DNA of 64,000 nt from Acidocella sp. (GTDB taxonomy: Bacteria > Pseudomonadota > Alphaproteobacteria > Acetobacterales > Acetobacteraceae). Numbering within the stretch: position 1 is the stretch's first letter; each line of letters starts with the position of its first letter. The notes below the pieces were generated by a model. That model worked only from the letters and a program-made list of their open reading frames with translations, searched no databases and was not told where the DNA came from. Positions 26,211 through 36,796 of the stretch are shown piece by piece. The position numbers and the translations under genes were made by a program. Where the stretch lies: NCBI GenBank assembly GCA_026224875.1, contig JAMFRU010000037.1, positions 31,402 to 95,401 on the forward strand. Direction: 5' to 3'.

Positions 26211-27437
26211 TTACGATTTATGATCCTGGCCAGGCGGGTGCTCCCCACCCTGCGGATGCTGTTCCTGCGGGTGCTGCGCCTGCGGATGCTGGGCTGACTG
26301 CATCGGGTGCTGTGCCTCTTGCGGATGCACCTGCTGCGGATGATAGGCCGGCGGTGCCGGCTTATGCTGCACGGACGGCGCCGCCGGGGAATGATAGGCC
26401 GGTGCCGGCTCATGCTGCACGTTCTCTGCCGGATGGCTCATGCCGCTCGGCTCCACCGCATGCGGCACCTGCTCGGCCGGATGCTGTTGCGGCGCCATGG
26501 CATTCTGCTGGTGCTGTATCCCCGGGGCATTTTGCGGATGTTGCGCTTCCATCGCGTTCGAATGCTGGGCCTCCATCGCATTCTGCGGGTGCTGCCCCCC
26601 CGGAGCATTTTCCCCATGCTGCGGTGTCATCGCATTACCCGCATGCTGCGGCTCTATCTGGTTTGCCGCATGCTGCGGCTGGGGCGTCCATGTCGGCTGG
26701 TTATGCGCCGGCATCACGTTATGTGAGAAATCCGCCGGCCGCACGGTTGCTGCAATCGGCGGGCGGCCATGGTTCTGGTCGGCAAACATCTGCTTGTTGC
26801 CCGCCGCCATATGCTCCTGGCTCATCTGGTTCGATGTGGGCCCAAAATGATGCTCGTTCTGATACGCCATTTGCTGCTGGTCCGGCCGCGCATCGATGCC
26901 GCCATGCCCGCCGTTATAGCTGATGCGGTTGATGGTGATGTTCGTCACATTGCGCTCGTACACGTTGGTTACATGCGTGCCGCCAAAATTATTGGCGTTG
27001 CGGTTGTAGTAGAAATGGTTCTGCTGCCAGTAACCGCCCTCATACCCGTTGCCGCCATAGCCATAGCCGTAATTCACACCGCCGTAGAATCCCACATGCG
27101 GGCCCCAATAGCCGGCATGCCACAGATAGGCGCCGCTATCGCCGTAGCCCCAATAGCCCGGCGTCCACAGCAGGTTCGGCTGCGGCGGCAGCACCCAGGT
27201 GCCCGGCACCCAGTAATAGCCGGCGTCGCTATAGTAGGCCCAGTAGCCAGGTGCCCAGATGTAGCCGGGCTCCGGCAACGGCGGCTGGTCGTACACGGGG
27301 AGCACCGGAGGGGCAAAGGCGACTGAAATACCCACGGCGGAAATCCCGATGGCGATCTGGGCCTGGGCCCGGGAAACCGGCACGGTCGCAACGGCCAGGC
27401 CCAGCATCAGCGGGGCGGCATAGAGCATACGGCGCAT
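26211..27437 (-). CDS. Secreted YXWGXW-repeat protein with a His/Gln/Pro-rich tail
   Basis: The protein of about 408 residues starts with a signal peptide ending near SRAQAQ. Three copies of a YXWxPGxW-type repeat follow in the first 110 residues (EPGYIWAPGYWAYY, DAGYYWVPGTWVLP, NLLWTPGYWGYG). Then comes a Gly/Tyr/Asn-rich stretch and, from about residue 240, a long low-complexity region dominated by Q, H, P, A and N with the recurring core QHPQNAMEAQH. It is probably exported to the periplasm or surface. The His-rich tail could bind metals, but that is a guess. The start ATG follows TTTTGGAG. Confidence 0.85.
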   Translation of the reverse strand: MRRMLYAAPLMLGLAVATVPVSRAQAQIAIGISAVGISVAFAPPVLPVYDQPPLPEPGYIWAPGYWAYYSDAGYYWVPGTWVLPPQPNLLWTPGYWGYGDSGAYLWHAGYWGPHVGFYGGVNYGYGYGGNGYEGGYWQQNHFYYNRNANNFGGTHVTNVYERNVTNITINRISYNGGHGGIDARPDQQQMAYQNEHHFGPTSNQMSQEHMAAGNKQMFADQNHGRPPIAATVRPADFSHNVMPAHNQPTWTPQPQHAANQIEPQHAGNAMTPQHGENAPGGQHPQNAMEAQHSNAMEAQHPQNAPGIQHQQNAMAPQQHPAEQVPHAVEPSGMSHPAENVQHEPAPAYHSPAAPSVQHKPAPPAYHPQQVHPQEAQHPMQSAQHPQAQHPQEQHPQGGEHPPGQDHKS

Positions 27438-27689
27438 TATTTTCTCCAAAACTGGCGTGCCAAAACTGGCGTTCGTGGGCGCGCGTTGTTGTAGCTGTAA
27501 ATGTTAGGCGGGCAGGTGGGTTCAACCGGCATCGGACTTAATTCGGCGTAACAACCACCTTCCCACTCCCGCCACAACACCAGCCGCCCATGGCCGTATC
27601 ACGCCCGCTTTCGTACTATTTTGCGGCAGATTGTAACCGGCCGTGACAGTTCACCTTGACGGCACACGCCGGGCACGGGCTGATGGGGC

Positions 27690-28574
27690 ATGAACCTGCT
27701 TATTTTCGGTCTTGGATACTCCGGCCGCGCCATTGCCACCGCGGCTTTGGCCGCCGGCTATACCGTAACCGGCACCACCCGTGGCGGTGCCGCGGCCGAG
27801 CCGGGCATCGCATTTGTGCCCTTCAACCGGGCGCATCAGGCCATCGAGGCCGCCACCCATATCATCGCCACCGCCGCACCCGATGAGCATGGCGACCCGG
27901 TGCTGGCCCGCTACCGCAACGCGCTGGAAGCAGCCCCAAACCTGCGCTGGATCGGCTATCTCTCCACCACCGGCGTGTACGGCAACTCAAACGGCGAGTG
28001 GGTGGACGAAAGCACCCACCCCAACCCCAGCTCGGAACGCACGCGCCGGCGTGTGGCGGCTGACTGGGCCTGGCAGCGCCTTACCCGCTCCGAGGACGAG
28101 GCCGCTTTATCCGACCCGGCCGAGGCCGACCGTGACCTCAACATTTCCATCTTCCGCCTCGCCGGCATTTACGGCCCCGGCCGCTCGATGTTCGACGATC
28201 TGCGCCAGGGTGAGGGGCGGCACGTACACAAACCCGGGCATCTGTTCGGCCGCATCCACCGCGACGACATCGCCGCCGGGCTGCTCACCGCCATGGCGCA
28301 GGAGAGCAACGGCATTTTCAATTTCTCCGATGACGAACCCGCCGCCTCGGCAGACGTGCTGTGCGAAGCCGCCCGGCTGCTGGGCGTGGAGCCACCGCCG
28401 CCGGTGCCGTTTGCAGAGGCCGAACCAACAATGTCCCCCATGGCTCGCTCCTTCTGGGCCGACAACCGCAAGGTCTCGGCCGAAATCACCAAGCGCAAAC
28501 TCGGGCTGGCCTGGCGCTACCCCACCTACCGCGAGGGTCTGCGCGCGATATTGGCGGAGGAAGGCGGCGTGTAA
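27690..28574 (+). CDS. Atypical SDR / NAD-dependent epimerase (YeeZ-like)
   Basis: The 294-residue protein has a Rossmann motif at the very N-terminus (LLIFGLGYSGRAIATAA). WIGYLSTTGVYGNSNGEWVDE contains the conserved serine/threonine cluster, and RLAGIYGPGRSMFDDLRQG is typical of YeeZ-type proteins, which are usually annotated as nucleoside-diphosphate-sugar epimerases of unknown substrate. It has a weak leader and no clear operon partner. Confidence 0.85.
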   Translation: MNLLIFGLGYSGRAIATAALAAGYTVTGTTRGGAAAEPGIAFVPFNRAHQAIEAATHIIATAAPDEHGDPVLARYRNALEAAPNLRWIGYLSTTGVYGNSNGEWVDESTHPNPSSERTRRRVAADWAWQRLTRSEDEAALSDPAEADRDLNISIFRLAGIYGPGRSMFDDLRQGEGRHVHKPGHLFGRIHRDDIAAGLLTAMAQESNGIFNFSDDEPAASADVLCEAARLLGVEPPPPVPFAEAEPTMSPMARSFWADNRKVSAEITKRKLGLAWRYPTYREGLRAILAEEGGV

Positions 28575-28599
28575 AGTAAGGGGGCGTAAAATCCGCCAC

Positions 28600-28635
28600 C
28601 CTTAAAGACCGTTTGAGCCTTAAAGACCGTTTGAG
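28600..28635. repeat. 18-bp perfect tandem duplication
   Basis: CCTTAAAGACCGTTTGAG occurs twice in immediate succession between the SDR and dioxygenase genes. Confidence 0.9.
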
Positions 28636-28774
28636 AAGTCACCTGGCGGCCGTGCCGCATCCTGGCTCAATCGCATCGCCCTGTCCGGTTACCATCATCC
28701 GCCGCCGTTGAGGGGCGGGGGCGGAGACGCTACACTGCCCCAGGGCCAGGAACATCCGGAAACAGGAGGCCGCC

Positions 28775-29581
28775 ATGTTGATAACGCCATTAAACCAAGG
28801 TTTTGGCGCGGAAGTCACCGGTTTCGATCTCGACCACGCAAGCGCGCCCGAGGATATTGCTCGTCTGCAGGCTGCCTATCTGCAGTATAACCTCCTCATC
28901 TTCCGCGGGCGCACCCCCGTGACACCAGCGCGCCAAGTGGAAATCGCCAGCTGGTTCGGGCCAATCCTGGCCCAGGGTACGCAATGGACCGTGTTGGACA
29001 ATGCCGAGCCTACGGGCCGCGAAAAATTGCCCTTCCATTCCGACATCACGTTTCTGGAATTCCCGCTCCTGGGCATCAGCCTGTGCCCGCAGGAGCTGCC
29101 CGAGGGCGACACTTCCACCACCTATATCAGCAATGCCGTGGCCTGGGCCGCACTGCCGGAAAACCTGCAGGCCGAGCTACAACATCGCAAAGCCCGGCAT
29201 TTTTACGACAGCAGCCGGGAGATGGGTTTCGACTGGCCGGTGTTTGAATACTGGCATCCCGCCTGCATGCCGCACCCGGTCACGGGCAGGCCGCTGCTGT
29301 TCGTTACCGAGCATCATGTAGACCGGATTGAAGCCATGGACGATGCGCGCTGCGAAACCGTGCTGGCGCAGCTGTTTGCCGCACTTTATGCGCCCGCGCG
29401 GCAATATGAGCATGTCTGGCGCAAGGGCGATCTGGTCATCTGGGACAATCTCGCCGTCCAGCACGCGCGCACCAGCGTGGCCGCGCCGTCGGCAGGCCGG
29501 CGCGTGATGCGCCGGGTGCAGTTGGGGGAAATGGGTTTTCTGGCGCAGGCTGAGCGTGTGCGGCAGGCGCAGCTGGCTTAA
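28775..29581 (+). CDS. TauD/TfdA-family Fe(II)/2-oxoglutarate dioxygenase
   Basis: The 268-residue enzyme carries the iron-binding triad of the TauD family: H and D in PFHSDITFLEF (about residues 88-90) and the distal H in LAVQHARTSVAAPSAGRRVM, with the 2-oxoglutarate-binding arginine following. Such enzymes hydroxylate taurine, sulfonates, carnitine precursors and other small molecules. The gene stands alone, without an ABC transporter, so the substrate is open. An AGGAGG ribosome-binding site precedes the ATG. Confidence 0.9.
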   Translation: MLITPLNQGFGAEVTGFDLDHASAPEDIARLQAAYLQYNLLIFRGRTPVTPARQVEIASWFGPILAQGTQWTVLDNAEPTGREKLPFHSDITFLEFPLLGISLCPQELPEGDTSTTYISNAVAWAALPENLQAELQHRKARHFYDSSREMGFDWPVFEYWHPACMPHPVTGRPLLFVTEHHVDRIEAMDDARCETVLAQLFAALYAPARQYEHVWRKGDLVIWDNLAVQHARTSVAAPSAGRRVMRRVQLGEMGFLAQAERVRQAQLA

Positions 29582-30327
29582 GAAAGTGCTGCCACCGCCA
29601 CCTCCAGCAGCGCCAAATCTTCTGGCCGCGAGAGCCTGTGGTCGCCATCCTTCAGAAAAATGGTTTTTACCGCCGTGCTCTCCAGCGCCTCGACAATTTT
29701 CAAACTATGCCGCCAGGGCACCGCATCATCCTGCATGCCGTGCAGTATCGTCACCGGGCAAACGATGGGGATTTTTGCCCCCAGCACCAGATGTTGCGCG
29801 CCTTCTTCCAGAAACTTCCATGTCCACGGCAGCGGCGCGCCGTATTCGCTCGGCTGATACAGCACGCCTTTTTCCCGTAGCTCCGCCAATAGCGCCGGGG
29901 TGAGGGAAGGGCGGACGAGTGCCTCGGTAAAATCCGCCGCCGGGGCGATAAGCACCATACCGGCCACGCGCGCGCCAAAATCCCGGCCGAGCAGGAGCGC
30001 AATCCACCCGCCCATGGAGGAACCCACCAGGAGCAAATCCTGCTCCGGCACCAATGTGCTGATGATGAACGCGGCATCCGCCGTCCAATCGCCGATGGTG
30101 CCCTCCAGAAAATCCCCGCCCGACTCCCCATGCCCCGCATAATCGAACCGCAGCATCGCCTGGCCCCGCGCGCGGCAGGCCTCCTCCAGCGCCAGTGCCT
30201 TGGTCCCGTTCATGTCCGAGGCATAGCCCGGGCAGAACACCACCACCGGCCCGGCACCCGGTAAAAACGAGTACGCCAAATTCACATCGTTACGTGAAGC
30301 ATCGGCGTTACGCGAAATATGCGGCAT
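29578..30327 (-). CDS. Alpha/beta hydrolase
   Basis: The protein of about 249 residues has the alpha/beta-hydrolase fold. The nucleophile elbow is VGSSMGGWIALLL, an oxyanion region lies at FCPGYASDM, and the catalytic aspartate and histidine fit HGMQDDAVPW and LKDGDHRLSR. The ATG at 30327 follows GGGGGAGA at a good distance, while a longer upstream frame is not protein-like. The stop overlaps the stop region of the converging dioxygenase by four bases. The substrate, an ester or thioester, is unknown. Confidence 0.9.
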   Translation of the reverse strand: MPHISRNADASRNDVNLAYSFLPGAGPVVVFCPGYASDMNGTKALALEEACRARGQAMLRFDYAGHGESGGDFLEGTIGDWTADAAFIISTLVPEQDLLLVGSSMGGWIALLLGRDFGARVAGMVLIAPAADFTEALVRPSLTPALLAELREKGVLYQPSEYGAPLPWTWKFLEEGAQHLVLGAKIPIVCPVTILHGMQDDAVPWRHSLKIVEALESTAVKTIFLKDGDHRLSRPEDLALLEVAVAALS

Positions 30328-30373
30328 GGTTATGTCTCCCCCTACGGCGTAATCCATGTTACCGCCCGCCGCT

Positions 30374-31510
30374 ATGATGAACGCGCGCAATACGATTCTC
30401 CAGGTGCTGCCCCGATTGGACCATGGCGGTGCCGAGCGCGTGGTGGTGGAAATCGCCGAGGGTTTGAGTGCCGCCGGCCACCGCTGCCTCATCGCCGCCG
30501 AGACCGGGCATCTCGCCAATGCCGCCTTGCGCGCCGGTGCGGAGTTGGTGCCTTTGCCGCTGGCCACCAAAAATCCTTTAAAAATATGGCGAAACACGAG
30601 GAGGCTCGTAAAGCTCATCAGGGAAAACCGGGTCGATCTCATCCACGCCCATTCCCGCGCCCCGGCCTGGTCGGCCTACCAGGCGGCAAAAAAATGCGGC
30701 ATCCCGTTCGTTACCACCTATCACGGCAGCTATAGCGAAACCTCCAAGGCCAAGCAGCGCTACAACCAGATTATGGCGCGCGGCGACCGCGTGGTGGCGG
30801 TGAGCCAATACATCGCCGAGCTGATAAAAACCCGCTACGGCACGGCGGCGGACAAATTGACCGTGGTGCATGGCGGCGTGGATACCGCGATGTTCAACCC
30901 CGCTGCGGTGCTGGGCGATCGTTCCGTGCGCCTGGCCCGCGCCTGGCGTGCCGAAGCCGGCCAGCCCGCCATCATGCTGCCGGGCCGCCTCACCAGCTGG
31001 AAGGGGCAAAAACTGTTCATCCGCGCTCTGGCCATGATGCAGCATAAGGACGCGCTGGGGATTCTGGTCGGCGCCGACCAGGGGCGGGACACCTACACCG
31101 CCAACATCGTGTCGCTCGCTGAAAGCCTGGGCGTGGCGGACCGCCTGCGCATCGCGGGCCATACCGATGACATGCCGGCCGCCCTGATGCTGGCCGATAT
31201 CGTGGTCAACTGCTCCACCAGCCCGGAGGCGTTCGGCCGCACCATCGTCGAGGCACAAGCCATGGGCCGGGTGGTGGTGGCGGCCGACCATGGCGGCGCG
31301 CGCGAAACCATTGTGGACGGCACCTCCGGCCTGCTGGTCCCGCCCAACAACGCCGCGGCGCTGGCCGCGATGCTGGATAGCGTGCTGGACCAGGATATTG
31401 CTGCGCGGATAAAATTCGGCACCCAGGCGCGGACGCATATCGAGGAGAATTTTTCGCTCAAAGTGATGCAGGACAAGATGCTGGGCATTTATGAGGAGCT
31501 GCTGGCTTGA
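30374..31510 (+). CDS. Glycosyltransferase family 4
   Basis: This protein of about 378 residues has the GT-B fold. It has the N-terminal motif RLDHGGAERVVVEIAEGL, the acceptor-domain HAHSRAPAW, and the donor-binding E-x7-E region in STSPEAFGRTIVEAQAMGRV. A sugar transfer in LPS or capsule assembly is likely. It overlaps the next GT9 gene by four bases (TTGA). ATG at 30356 is an alternative start. Confidence 0.9.
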   Translation: MMNARNTILQVLPRLDHGGAERVVVEIAEGLSAAGHRCLIAAETGHLANAALRAGAELVPLPLATKNPLKIWRNTRRLVKLIRENRVDLIHAHSRAPAWSAYQAAKKCGIPFVTTYHGSYSETSKAKQRYNQIMARGDRVVAVSQYIAELIKTRYGTAADKLTVVHGGVDTAMFNPAAVLGDRSVRLARAWRAEAGQPAIMLPGRLTSWKGQKLFIRALAMMQHKDALGILVGADQGRDTYTANIVSLAESLGVADRLRIAGHTDDMPAALMLADIVVNCSTSPEAFGRTIVEAQAMGRVVVAADHGGARETIVDGTSGLLVPPNNAAALAAMLDSVLDQDIAARIKFGTQARTHIEENFSLKVMQDKMLGIYEELLA

Positions 31511-32382
31511 GCCGAATCCTCGTCATCCGCCACGGGGCGTTCGGCGATATCGTGCTTTCATTCCCGGCCATGGCCGCCATCCGCGCCCGGCACGTTGGCG
31601 GCGAGATTACCGTCCTCACCACCAAACTCTACGGCCCGTTGCTGGCTGCGAGCCCGTGGTTCGACCGGGTGGAAATCGACGAAAAACCCAGCTTGTGGAA
31701 TTTTCCCGGCCTGCTGCGCCTACGCCGCCAGTTGCGTGGGTTCGACATGGTTTACGACCTGCAGACCTCCAGCCGGAGCACGAGTTATTTTACCTTGGCC
31801 GGGCGCCCGCCTTGGTCCGGCATCGCCAAAGGCTGTGCCTTTCCTGATGCCGCCAACCGCGAGACATTGCATACCCGCGAACGGCTCGAACAGCAGCTCC
31901 GGATTGCCGGCATCCCCAACCTCCCAGCCCCGGACCTCTCCTGGATTGCTAGTCCTGTGCCGGGCCTCCCGCCGCGCTACGCTGTGCTGGTGCCCGGTGC
32001 CGCCCCGCACCGGCCCGAAAAACGTTTTCCCGCCGACAAGTTCCGCGAAGTGGCAGCTGCCCTGGATATGCCCGTAGTGGTAGTCGGCACCGCAGGAGAG
32101 CGGCCGCTGGCGCAAACCATCGGCGGCATGGATCTCACCGGCCGCACTGACTTTCTCCAGCTCGCCACCGTATTCCGGGGCGCGGCACTGGCCATCGGCA
32201 ACGACACCGGGCCGATGCATCTCGCCGCCGCCCTCGGTGTGCCGTGCATTTCCCTCTTCTCGGCCGCGTCAGAGCCCGCCCGCACCGCACCGCGCTACCC
32301 AGACGGCGGCTGGCCCAGCATCCTCCGCGCCCCAAGCCTGCAAGACCTGCCGGTTGCGCAAGTGCTTGCCGCCCTGCCATAA
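31507..32382 (+). CDS. Glycosyltransferase family 9 (LPS heptosyltransferase-like)
   Basis: The 291-residue protein resembles ADP-heptose:LPS heptosyltransferases. It starts LSRILVIRHGAFGDIVLSFP, has PGAAPHRPEKRFP for nucleotide-sugar phosphate binding, and ends with GNDTGPMHLAAALGVPCISLF. It starts with TTG overlapping the GT4 stop, so the two work as a unit, probably in LPS core synthesis. It is shorter than E. coli WaaC/WaaF, so the exact position in the core is uncertain. Confidence 0.9.
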   Translation: MSRILVIRHGAFGDIVLSFPAMAAIRARHVGGEITVLTTKLYGPLLAASPWFDRVEIDEKPSLWNFPGLLRLRRQLRGFDMVYDLQTSSRSTSYFTLAGRPPWSGIAKGCAFPDAANRETLHTRERLEQQLRIAGIPNLPAPDLSWIASPVPGLPPRYAVLVPGAAPHRPEKRFPADKFREVAAALDMPVVVVGTAGERPLAQTIGGMDLTGRTDFLQLATVFRGAALAIGNDTGPMHLAAALGVPCISLFSAASEPARTAPRYPDGGWPSILRAPSLQDLPVAQVLAALP

Positions 32383-32415
32383 CGCCCCCGATTACACACA
32401 GCTTGAGAGAGACCA

Positions 32416-34338
32416 ATGCCCGCTATCACACTGCCTGACGGTTCCGTACGCTCCTTCGAGGGCGCGGTGACGGGCACTGCGATCGCGGAGGCCATTGGCC
32501 CAGGGCTGGCTCGCGCCGCCTTGGTCATCGTTGTGAACGGCGTTCAGGTGGATATGTCGAGCGAGATCACGGAAGACTCGTCCATTAAATTCATCACCCG
32601 CAAGGACGCCGCCGCCCTTGAGCTGATCCGCCATGATGCCGCGCATTTGATGGCCGAGGCCGTGCAGGCGCTGTACCCCGGTACGCAGGTGACGATCGGC
32701 CCGTCCATCGAAAACGGGTTCTACTATGATTTTTACCGCAACGAGCCTTTTACCCCCGATGACCTGCCCGCCATCGAGGCAAAGATGCGCGAGCTGGTGG
32801 CCAAGGGCGAAAAATTCACACGCGAGATGTGGGACCGCGACCAGGCCATTGAATATTTTACAAACAAAGGCGAGCGCTTCAAAGCCGAGCTGATCCGCGA
32901 CCTGCCGGCGGACCAAATCACCATCTACCGCCAGGGCGACTGGCTCGACATGTGCCGCGGCCCGCATCTGCGCTCCACCGCTGATATCGGAACAGCGTTC
33001 AAATTGCAGAAGACGGCCGGTGCCTATTGGCGCGGCGATTCCAAAAACCCGATGCTGAGCCGCATCTACGGCACCGCCTGGCGCGACCAGAAGGAGCTGG
33101 ATGCGTATCTGCTGCAGCTGGAAGAGGCCGAGCGCCGCGACCACCGCAAAATCGGCAAGGAAATGGATTTGTTCCATATCCAGGAAGAGGCGGTGGGGTC
33201 CATTTTCTGGCACCGCAAGGGCTGGAAATTGTACCGCACGGTGGAAGACTACATCCGCCGCCGGCAGGAGAAGAGTGGCTACGAGGAAGTGCGTACGCCG
33301 CAGCTCGTCGACCGCCATTTATGGGAAAAATCAGGCCATTGGGATAAATACCGCAAAAACATGTTCATCGCCGAGGTTGTTGAGGAAGAATCCACCCTCG
33401 CGCTCAAGCCGATGAACTGCCCCTGCCATGTTCAAATCTTCAAACAAGGCCTGCGCTCCTACCGCCAGCTGCCCATCCGCATGGCCGAATTCGGCGCCTG
33501 CCACCGCTACGAGCCTTCCGGTGCGTTGCACGGCATCATGCGCGTGCGCGCCTTTACCCAGGACGATGCGCATATTTTCTGCACCGAGGATCAGATCGTC
33601 GAGGAGGTCGTGGCCTTCGTGGCCCTGCTCGACAGCGTATACAAAGACTTCGGTTTCGAGAGTTTCGCCGTTAAATTCTCCGACCGTCCGGAAGAACGCG
33701 CCGGCTCCGATGCCGACTGGGACCGCGCCGAGGAAGCCCTTAAAGGCGCCTGCGAAGCCGCAGGGCTGCCGTACACGCTGAACCCGGGCGAGGGCGCCTT
33801 CTACGGCCCGAAACTGGAGTTCGTCCTGCGTGACGCCATCGGCCGCGACTGGCAATGCGGCACCATGCAGGTGGATTACGTGCTGCCCGAACGGCTCGAC
33901 GCCGAATATGTCACCTCCGACTCCAGCCGCGCCCGTCCGGTGATGTTGCACCGTGCCATCGTGGGCTCGTTCGAACGTTTCCTCGGCATCCTCATCGAGA
34001 ACTACGCCGGCCGCTTCCCACTCTGGCTCGCTCCAACGCAGGTAGTCGTCGCCACCATCGTCTCCGATGCCGATGAGTATGCGGCGGAGGTGACCGCAGC
34101 GCTCACGGCGGCAGGCCTGTCCGTGGAGCTGGATGTCTCCAACCAGAAAATCCAGGCCAAAATCCGCGACCATTCGCTGCATCACGTGCCCAACATTTTC
34201 GTCGTCGGCCGCAAGGAGGCCGAGGAGCGCAAGGTTGCGTTGCGCCGCCTCGGCGGTGCCGCCCAGGAGATTCTCACCTTGGACGAGGCCGTGGCCTTGC
34301 TGAAGCACGAGGCGACCCCGCCGGATCTAAGGAGCTAA
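32416..34338 (+). CDS. thrS: Threonyl-tRNA synthetase
   Basis: The 640-residue enzyme charges tRNA-Thr. It has an N-terminal TGS domain (1-62) and an editing domain with H73/H77 (HDAAH) and C180/H184 (CRGPH). The class II catalytic domain has zinc ligand C335 in MNCPCHVQI, motif 2 [17 protein letters not shown] and motif 3 near [14 protein letters not shown]. An anticodon-binding domain forms the C-terminus. The 33-base leader is too short for complex control. Confidence 0.98.
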   Translation: MPAITLPDGSVRSFEGAVTGTAIAEAIGPGLARAALVIVVNGVQVDMSSEITEDSSIKFITRKDAAALELIRHDAAHLMAEAVQALYPGTQVTIGPSIENGFYYDFYRNEPFTPDDLPAIEAKMRELVAKGEKFTREMWDRDQAIEYFTNKGERFKAELIRDLPADQITIYRQGDWLDMCRGPHLRSTADIGTAFKLQKTAGAYWRGDSKNPMLSRIYGTAWRDQKELDAYLLQLEEAERRDHRKIGKEMDLFHIQEEAVGSIFWHRKGWKLYRTVEDYIRRRQEKSGYEEVRTPQLVDRHLWEKSGHWDKYRKNMFIAEVVEEESTLALKPMNCPCHVQIFKQGLRSYRQLPIRMAEFGACHRYEPSGALHGIMRVRAFTQDDAHIFCTEDQIVEEVVAFVALLDSVYKDFGFESFAVKFSDRPEERAGSDADWDRAEEALKGACEAAGLPYTLNPGEGAFYGPKLEFVLRDAIGRDWQCGTMQVDYVLPERLDAEYVTSDSSRARPVMLHRAIVGSFERFLGILIENYAGRFPLWLAPTQVVVATIVSDADEYAAEVTAALTAAGLSVELDVSNQKIQAKIRDHSLHHVPNIFVVGRKEAEERKVALRRLGGAAQEILTLDEAVALLKHEATPPDLRS

Positions 34339-34341
34339 CGT

Positions 34342-35004
34342 ATGGCCTTGCAGATTGACGTTATCCCCGTCACGGGCTTCCAGCAAAACTGCACCCTGTT
34401 GTGGGACGACGAGACGCTGGAAGCCGTGATGGTCGATCCCGGCGGCAATATCCCGCGTCTGCAAGCGGTACTGGAAAAAACCGGCGCCAAACTGTCCACG
34501 ATCTACCTAACGCACGGCCATGTAGACCATGCCGGCGGCGCCACCGAACTCGCGGAACTGACGGGCGCGCCCATCATCGGCCCGCACCATGGCGACCAGT
34601 TCCTGCTCGACGTGATGGAAGAGCAGGGGGCTGCCTACCGCATAAAAGCCCGCAACTGCACGCCCTCCCGCTACCTGGACGACGGCGAGACCGTAACCAT
34701 GGCGGGCACAGAATTCCTCGTCCGCCATTGCCCTGGCCACACCCCCGGCCATGTCGTCTATCTCGATCTCGCTAACAATTTTGGCATCATGGGCGACGTG
34801 CTGTTCAAAGGCTCCATTGGCCGCACCGATTTCGGCACTTACGGCAATTACGAGCAGCTGATGACCGCCATCCGCGACAAAATCCTCGTCCTGCCCGACG
34901 ATTTTGCCTTCACCTGCGGCCACGGCCCGGGCTCCACCATCGGCACCGAACGGCTGTTTAACCCGTTCCTGGCGGAGCTGGCCATTCCTGGTGGAACTGG
35001 CTGA
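34342..35004 (+). CDS. MBL-fold hydrolase (glyoxalase II-like, YcbL type)
   Basis: The 220-residue protein has the metallo-beta-lactamase fold, with zinc ligands H58, H60, D62 and H63 in THGHVDHAGG. Further ligands lie in GHTPGHVVY, MGDVLFKGSIGRTDF and CGHGPGSTIG. YcbL-like members hydrolyse thioesters such as S-lactoylglutathione. The start lies three bases after the thrS stop, so the two are cotranscribed. Confidence 0.92.
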   Translation: MALQIDVIPVTGFQQNCTLLWDDETLEAVMVDPGGNIPRLQAVLEKTGAKLSTIYLTHGHVDHAGGATELAELTGAPIIGPHHGDQFLLDVMEEQGAAYRIKARNCTPSRYLDDGETVTMAGTEFLVRHCPGHTPGHVVYLDLANNFGIMGDVLFKGSIGRTDFGTYGNYEQLMTAIRDKILVLPDDFAFTCGHGPGSTIGTERLFNPFLAELAIPGGTG

Positions 35005-35071
35005 TTAACCGCCCGTAATTAGTTGTTGAGCGAAAGCCGTGCCATACCACCGGGTATAAATGGAGGGCACA

Positions 35072-36688
35072 ATGCCCGATACCCGTCTTGGTTTAGACCT
35101 ATTCTCCAAAAATTTAATCGAGATCCTCCCCGCCGCAGTCTATGTCTGCGCTGTCGATGGGGTGATCACCGCTTTCAACCACCGTGCCGCCGAGCTCTGG
35201 GGCCGCACCCCCGCACTCGGGCAAACCGACGAAAAATTTTGTGGCGCGCATAAATTATACCGTCTGGACGGCACGCTGCTCCCGCATGTCGAAACACCGA
35301 TGGAATTTGTGTTGCGGACCGGCCAGCCATCGCATGATCAGCGGGTGATCATCGAACGCCCGGACGCTTCGCGGATCACGGTTCTGGTCAATATCGCGCC
35401 ACTGTTTGGCGATGACGGCGTGCAGATAGGTGCTGTGAACTGCTTTCAGGATCTGAGCGTCCAGGAGCAATCCGAGGTGGAACGGCTAAAACTCGAAGAA
35501 GAGCTGCGGCAATCCCAGAAGATGGAAGCCGTCGGCCAGCTCACCGGCGGGCTGGCACATGATTTCAACAATCTGCTGGCCGGCATTTCGGGCAGCCTTG
35601 AGCTGGCGCAATTGCGCATCCGGCAGGGCCGCATCAGCGATCTTGAGCGCTATATCACCGCGGCCCAGGGCGCCACGGCGCGCGCCGCTTCCATCACGCA
35701 TCGCCTCCTGGCCTTCTCCCGCCGGCAGGTGCTGGAGGCCAGGACACTCGACATCAACCGCCTGGTCAGCGGGCTGGAGGAGCTGGTACGGCGCACCACC
35801 GGGCCTTCGATCAGCCTGGAGATGGTTCAGAAGGCCGGGCTGTGGACGGCGCTGGTCGACCCCAACCAGCTCGAAAACGCCTTGCTCAACCTCTGTATCA
35901 ATGCCCGCGATGCCATGCCCGATGGCGGTAAGCTCACCGTGGAAACCTCCAACACCAGCGTCGACGAGGGTGTCGCCCTGCGGCTGGACATGCCGGCCGG
36001 GCAATATGTCACGCTAACGGTCAGCGACAACGGTGTCGGCATGGCACCCGAGGTCGCGGCCCGGGCGTTCGACCCGTTTTACACGACCAAGCCGATCGGC
36101 CTTGGCACCGGCCTCGGCCTGTCGATGATCCACGGCTTTGCCCGCCAATCCGGCGGCCAGGTGCGCATCTATTCAGAGCCCGGCGAGGGCACGGCGGTCT
36201 GCATCTATCTGCCGCGCCAGCTCGGTGCCGAGGAACAGGCGGAAATCCTCGGATTTAGCGCCCCATCGCCGCAAGCCGAAACGGGCACAACCGTACTTGT
36301 TGTGGACGATGAAGCCGCCGTGCGCATGCTCGTCGCGGAAGCGCTGATCGATGCCGGCTATCTCGTGCTGGAGGCGAGCGATGCGGCCGCCGGCCTGCGC
36401 GTGTTGCGCTCCAATGCGCGCATCGATCTGCTGATCAGCGATGTCGGGCTGCCAGGCGGCATGAACGGCCGCCAGCTCGCCGAGGCGGCCCGTGAACACC
36501 GCCCCACGCTGCGCGTGCTGTTCATCACCGGCTACGCCGAAAACGCCATGATCACGCACGGCCATCTCGGCGCCGGCATGCATGTCATGACCAAGCCGTT
36601 TTCGCTTGGCGCATTATCCAGCAGGGTCAGCGAGCTTATTCAAGGTGAGCCGGGCATCTCTTCAGCCTCACATCCGGCAGCAGTGTAG
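35072..36688 (+). CDS. Soluble PAS-domain hybrid histidine kinase
   Basis: The protein of about 538 residues has a PAS sensor (about 10-130, [17 protein letters not shown]), a HisKA domain with phospho-acceptor H163 in [12 protein letters not shown], and an HATPase domain with N-box [20 protein letters not shown] and [12 protein letters not shown]. The C-terminal receiver domain has acidic DDE, phospho-acceptor D457 in [11 protein letters not shown], and KPF. No membrane segment is visible, so the sensor is cytosolic. The HDFNN H-box is typical of orphan kinases, and no response regulator gene is adjacent. The ATG four codons into the longest frame follows TGGAGGG. Confidence 0.93.
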   Translation: MPDTRLGLDLFSKNLIEILPAAVYVCAVDGVITAFNHRAAELWGRTPALGQTDEKFCGAHKLYRLDGTLLPHVETPMEFVLRTGQPSHDQRVIIERPDASRITVLVNIAPLFGDDGVQIGAVNCFQDLSVQEQSEVERLKLEEELRQSQKMEAVGQLTGGLAHDFNNLLAGISGSLELAQLRIRQGRISDLERYITAAQGATARAASITHRLLAFSRRQVLEARTLDINRLVSGLEELVRRTTGPSISLEMVQKAGLWTALVDPNQLENALLNLCINARDAMPDGGKLTVETSNTSVDEGVALRLDMPAGQYVTLTVSDNGVGMAPEVAARAFDPFYTTKPIGLGTGLGLSMIHGFARQSGGQVRIYSEPGEGTAVCIYLPRQLGAEEQAEILGFSAPSPQAETGTTVLVVDDEAAVRMLVAEALIDAGYLVLEASDAAAGLRVLRSNARIDLLISDVGLPGGMNGRQLAEAAREHRPTLRVLFITGYAENAMITHGHLGAGMHVMTKPFSLGALSSRVSELIQGEPGISSASHPAAV

Positions 36689-36796
36689 AATCGGCGGAGC
36701 GCGGTGCAACCCGTCGGCTGTTTGTTTCTAAAGTAAGGGCATCTTTCCAATTACCCATTCTGCAAATCGCCAAGAAATGGCTAGAGATCATTTGTC

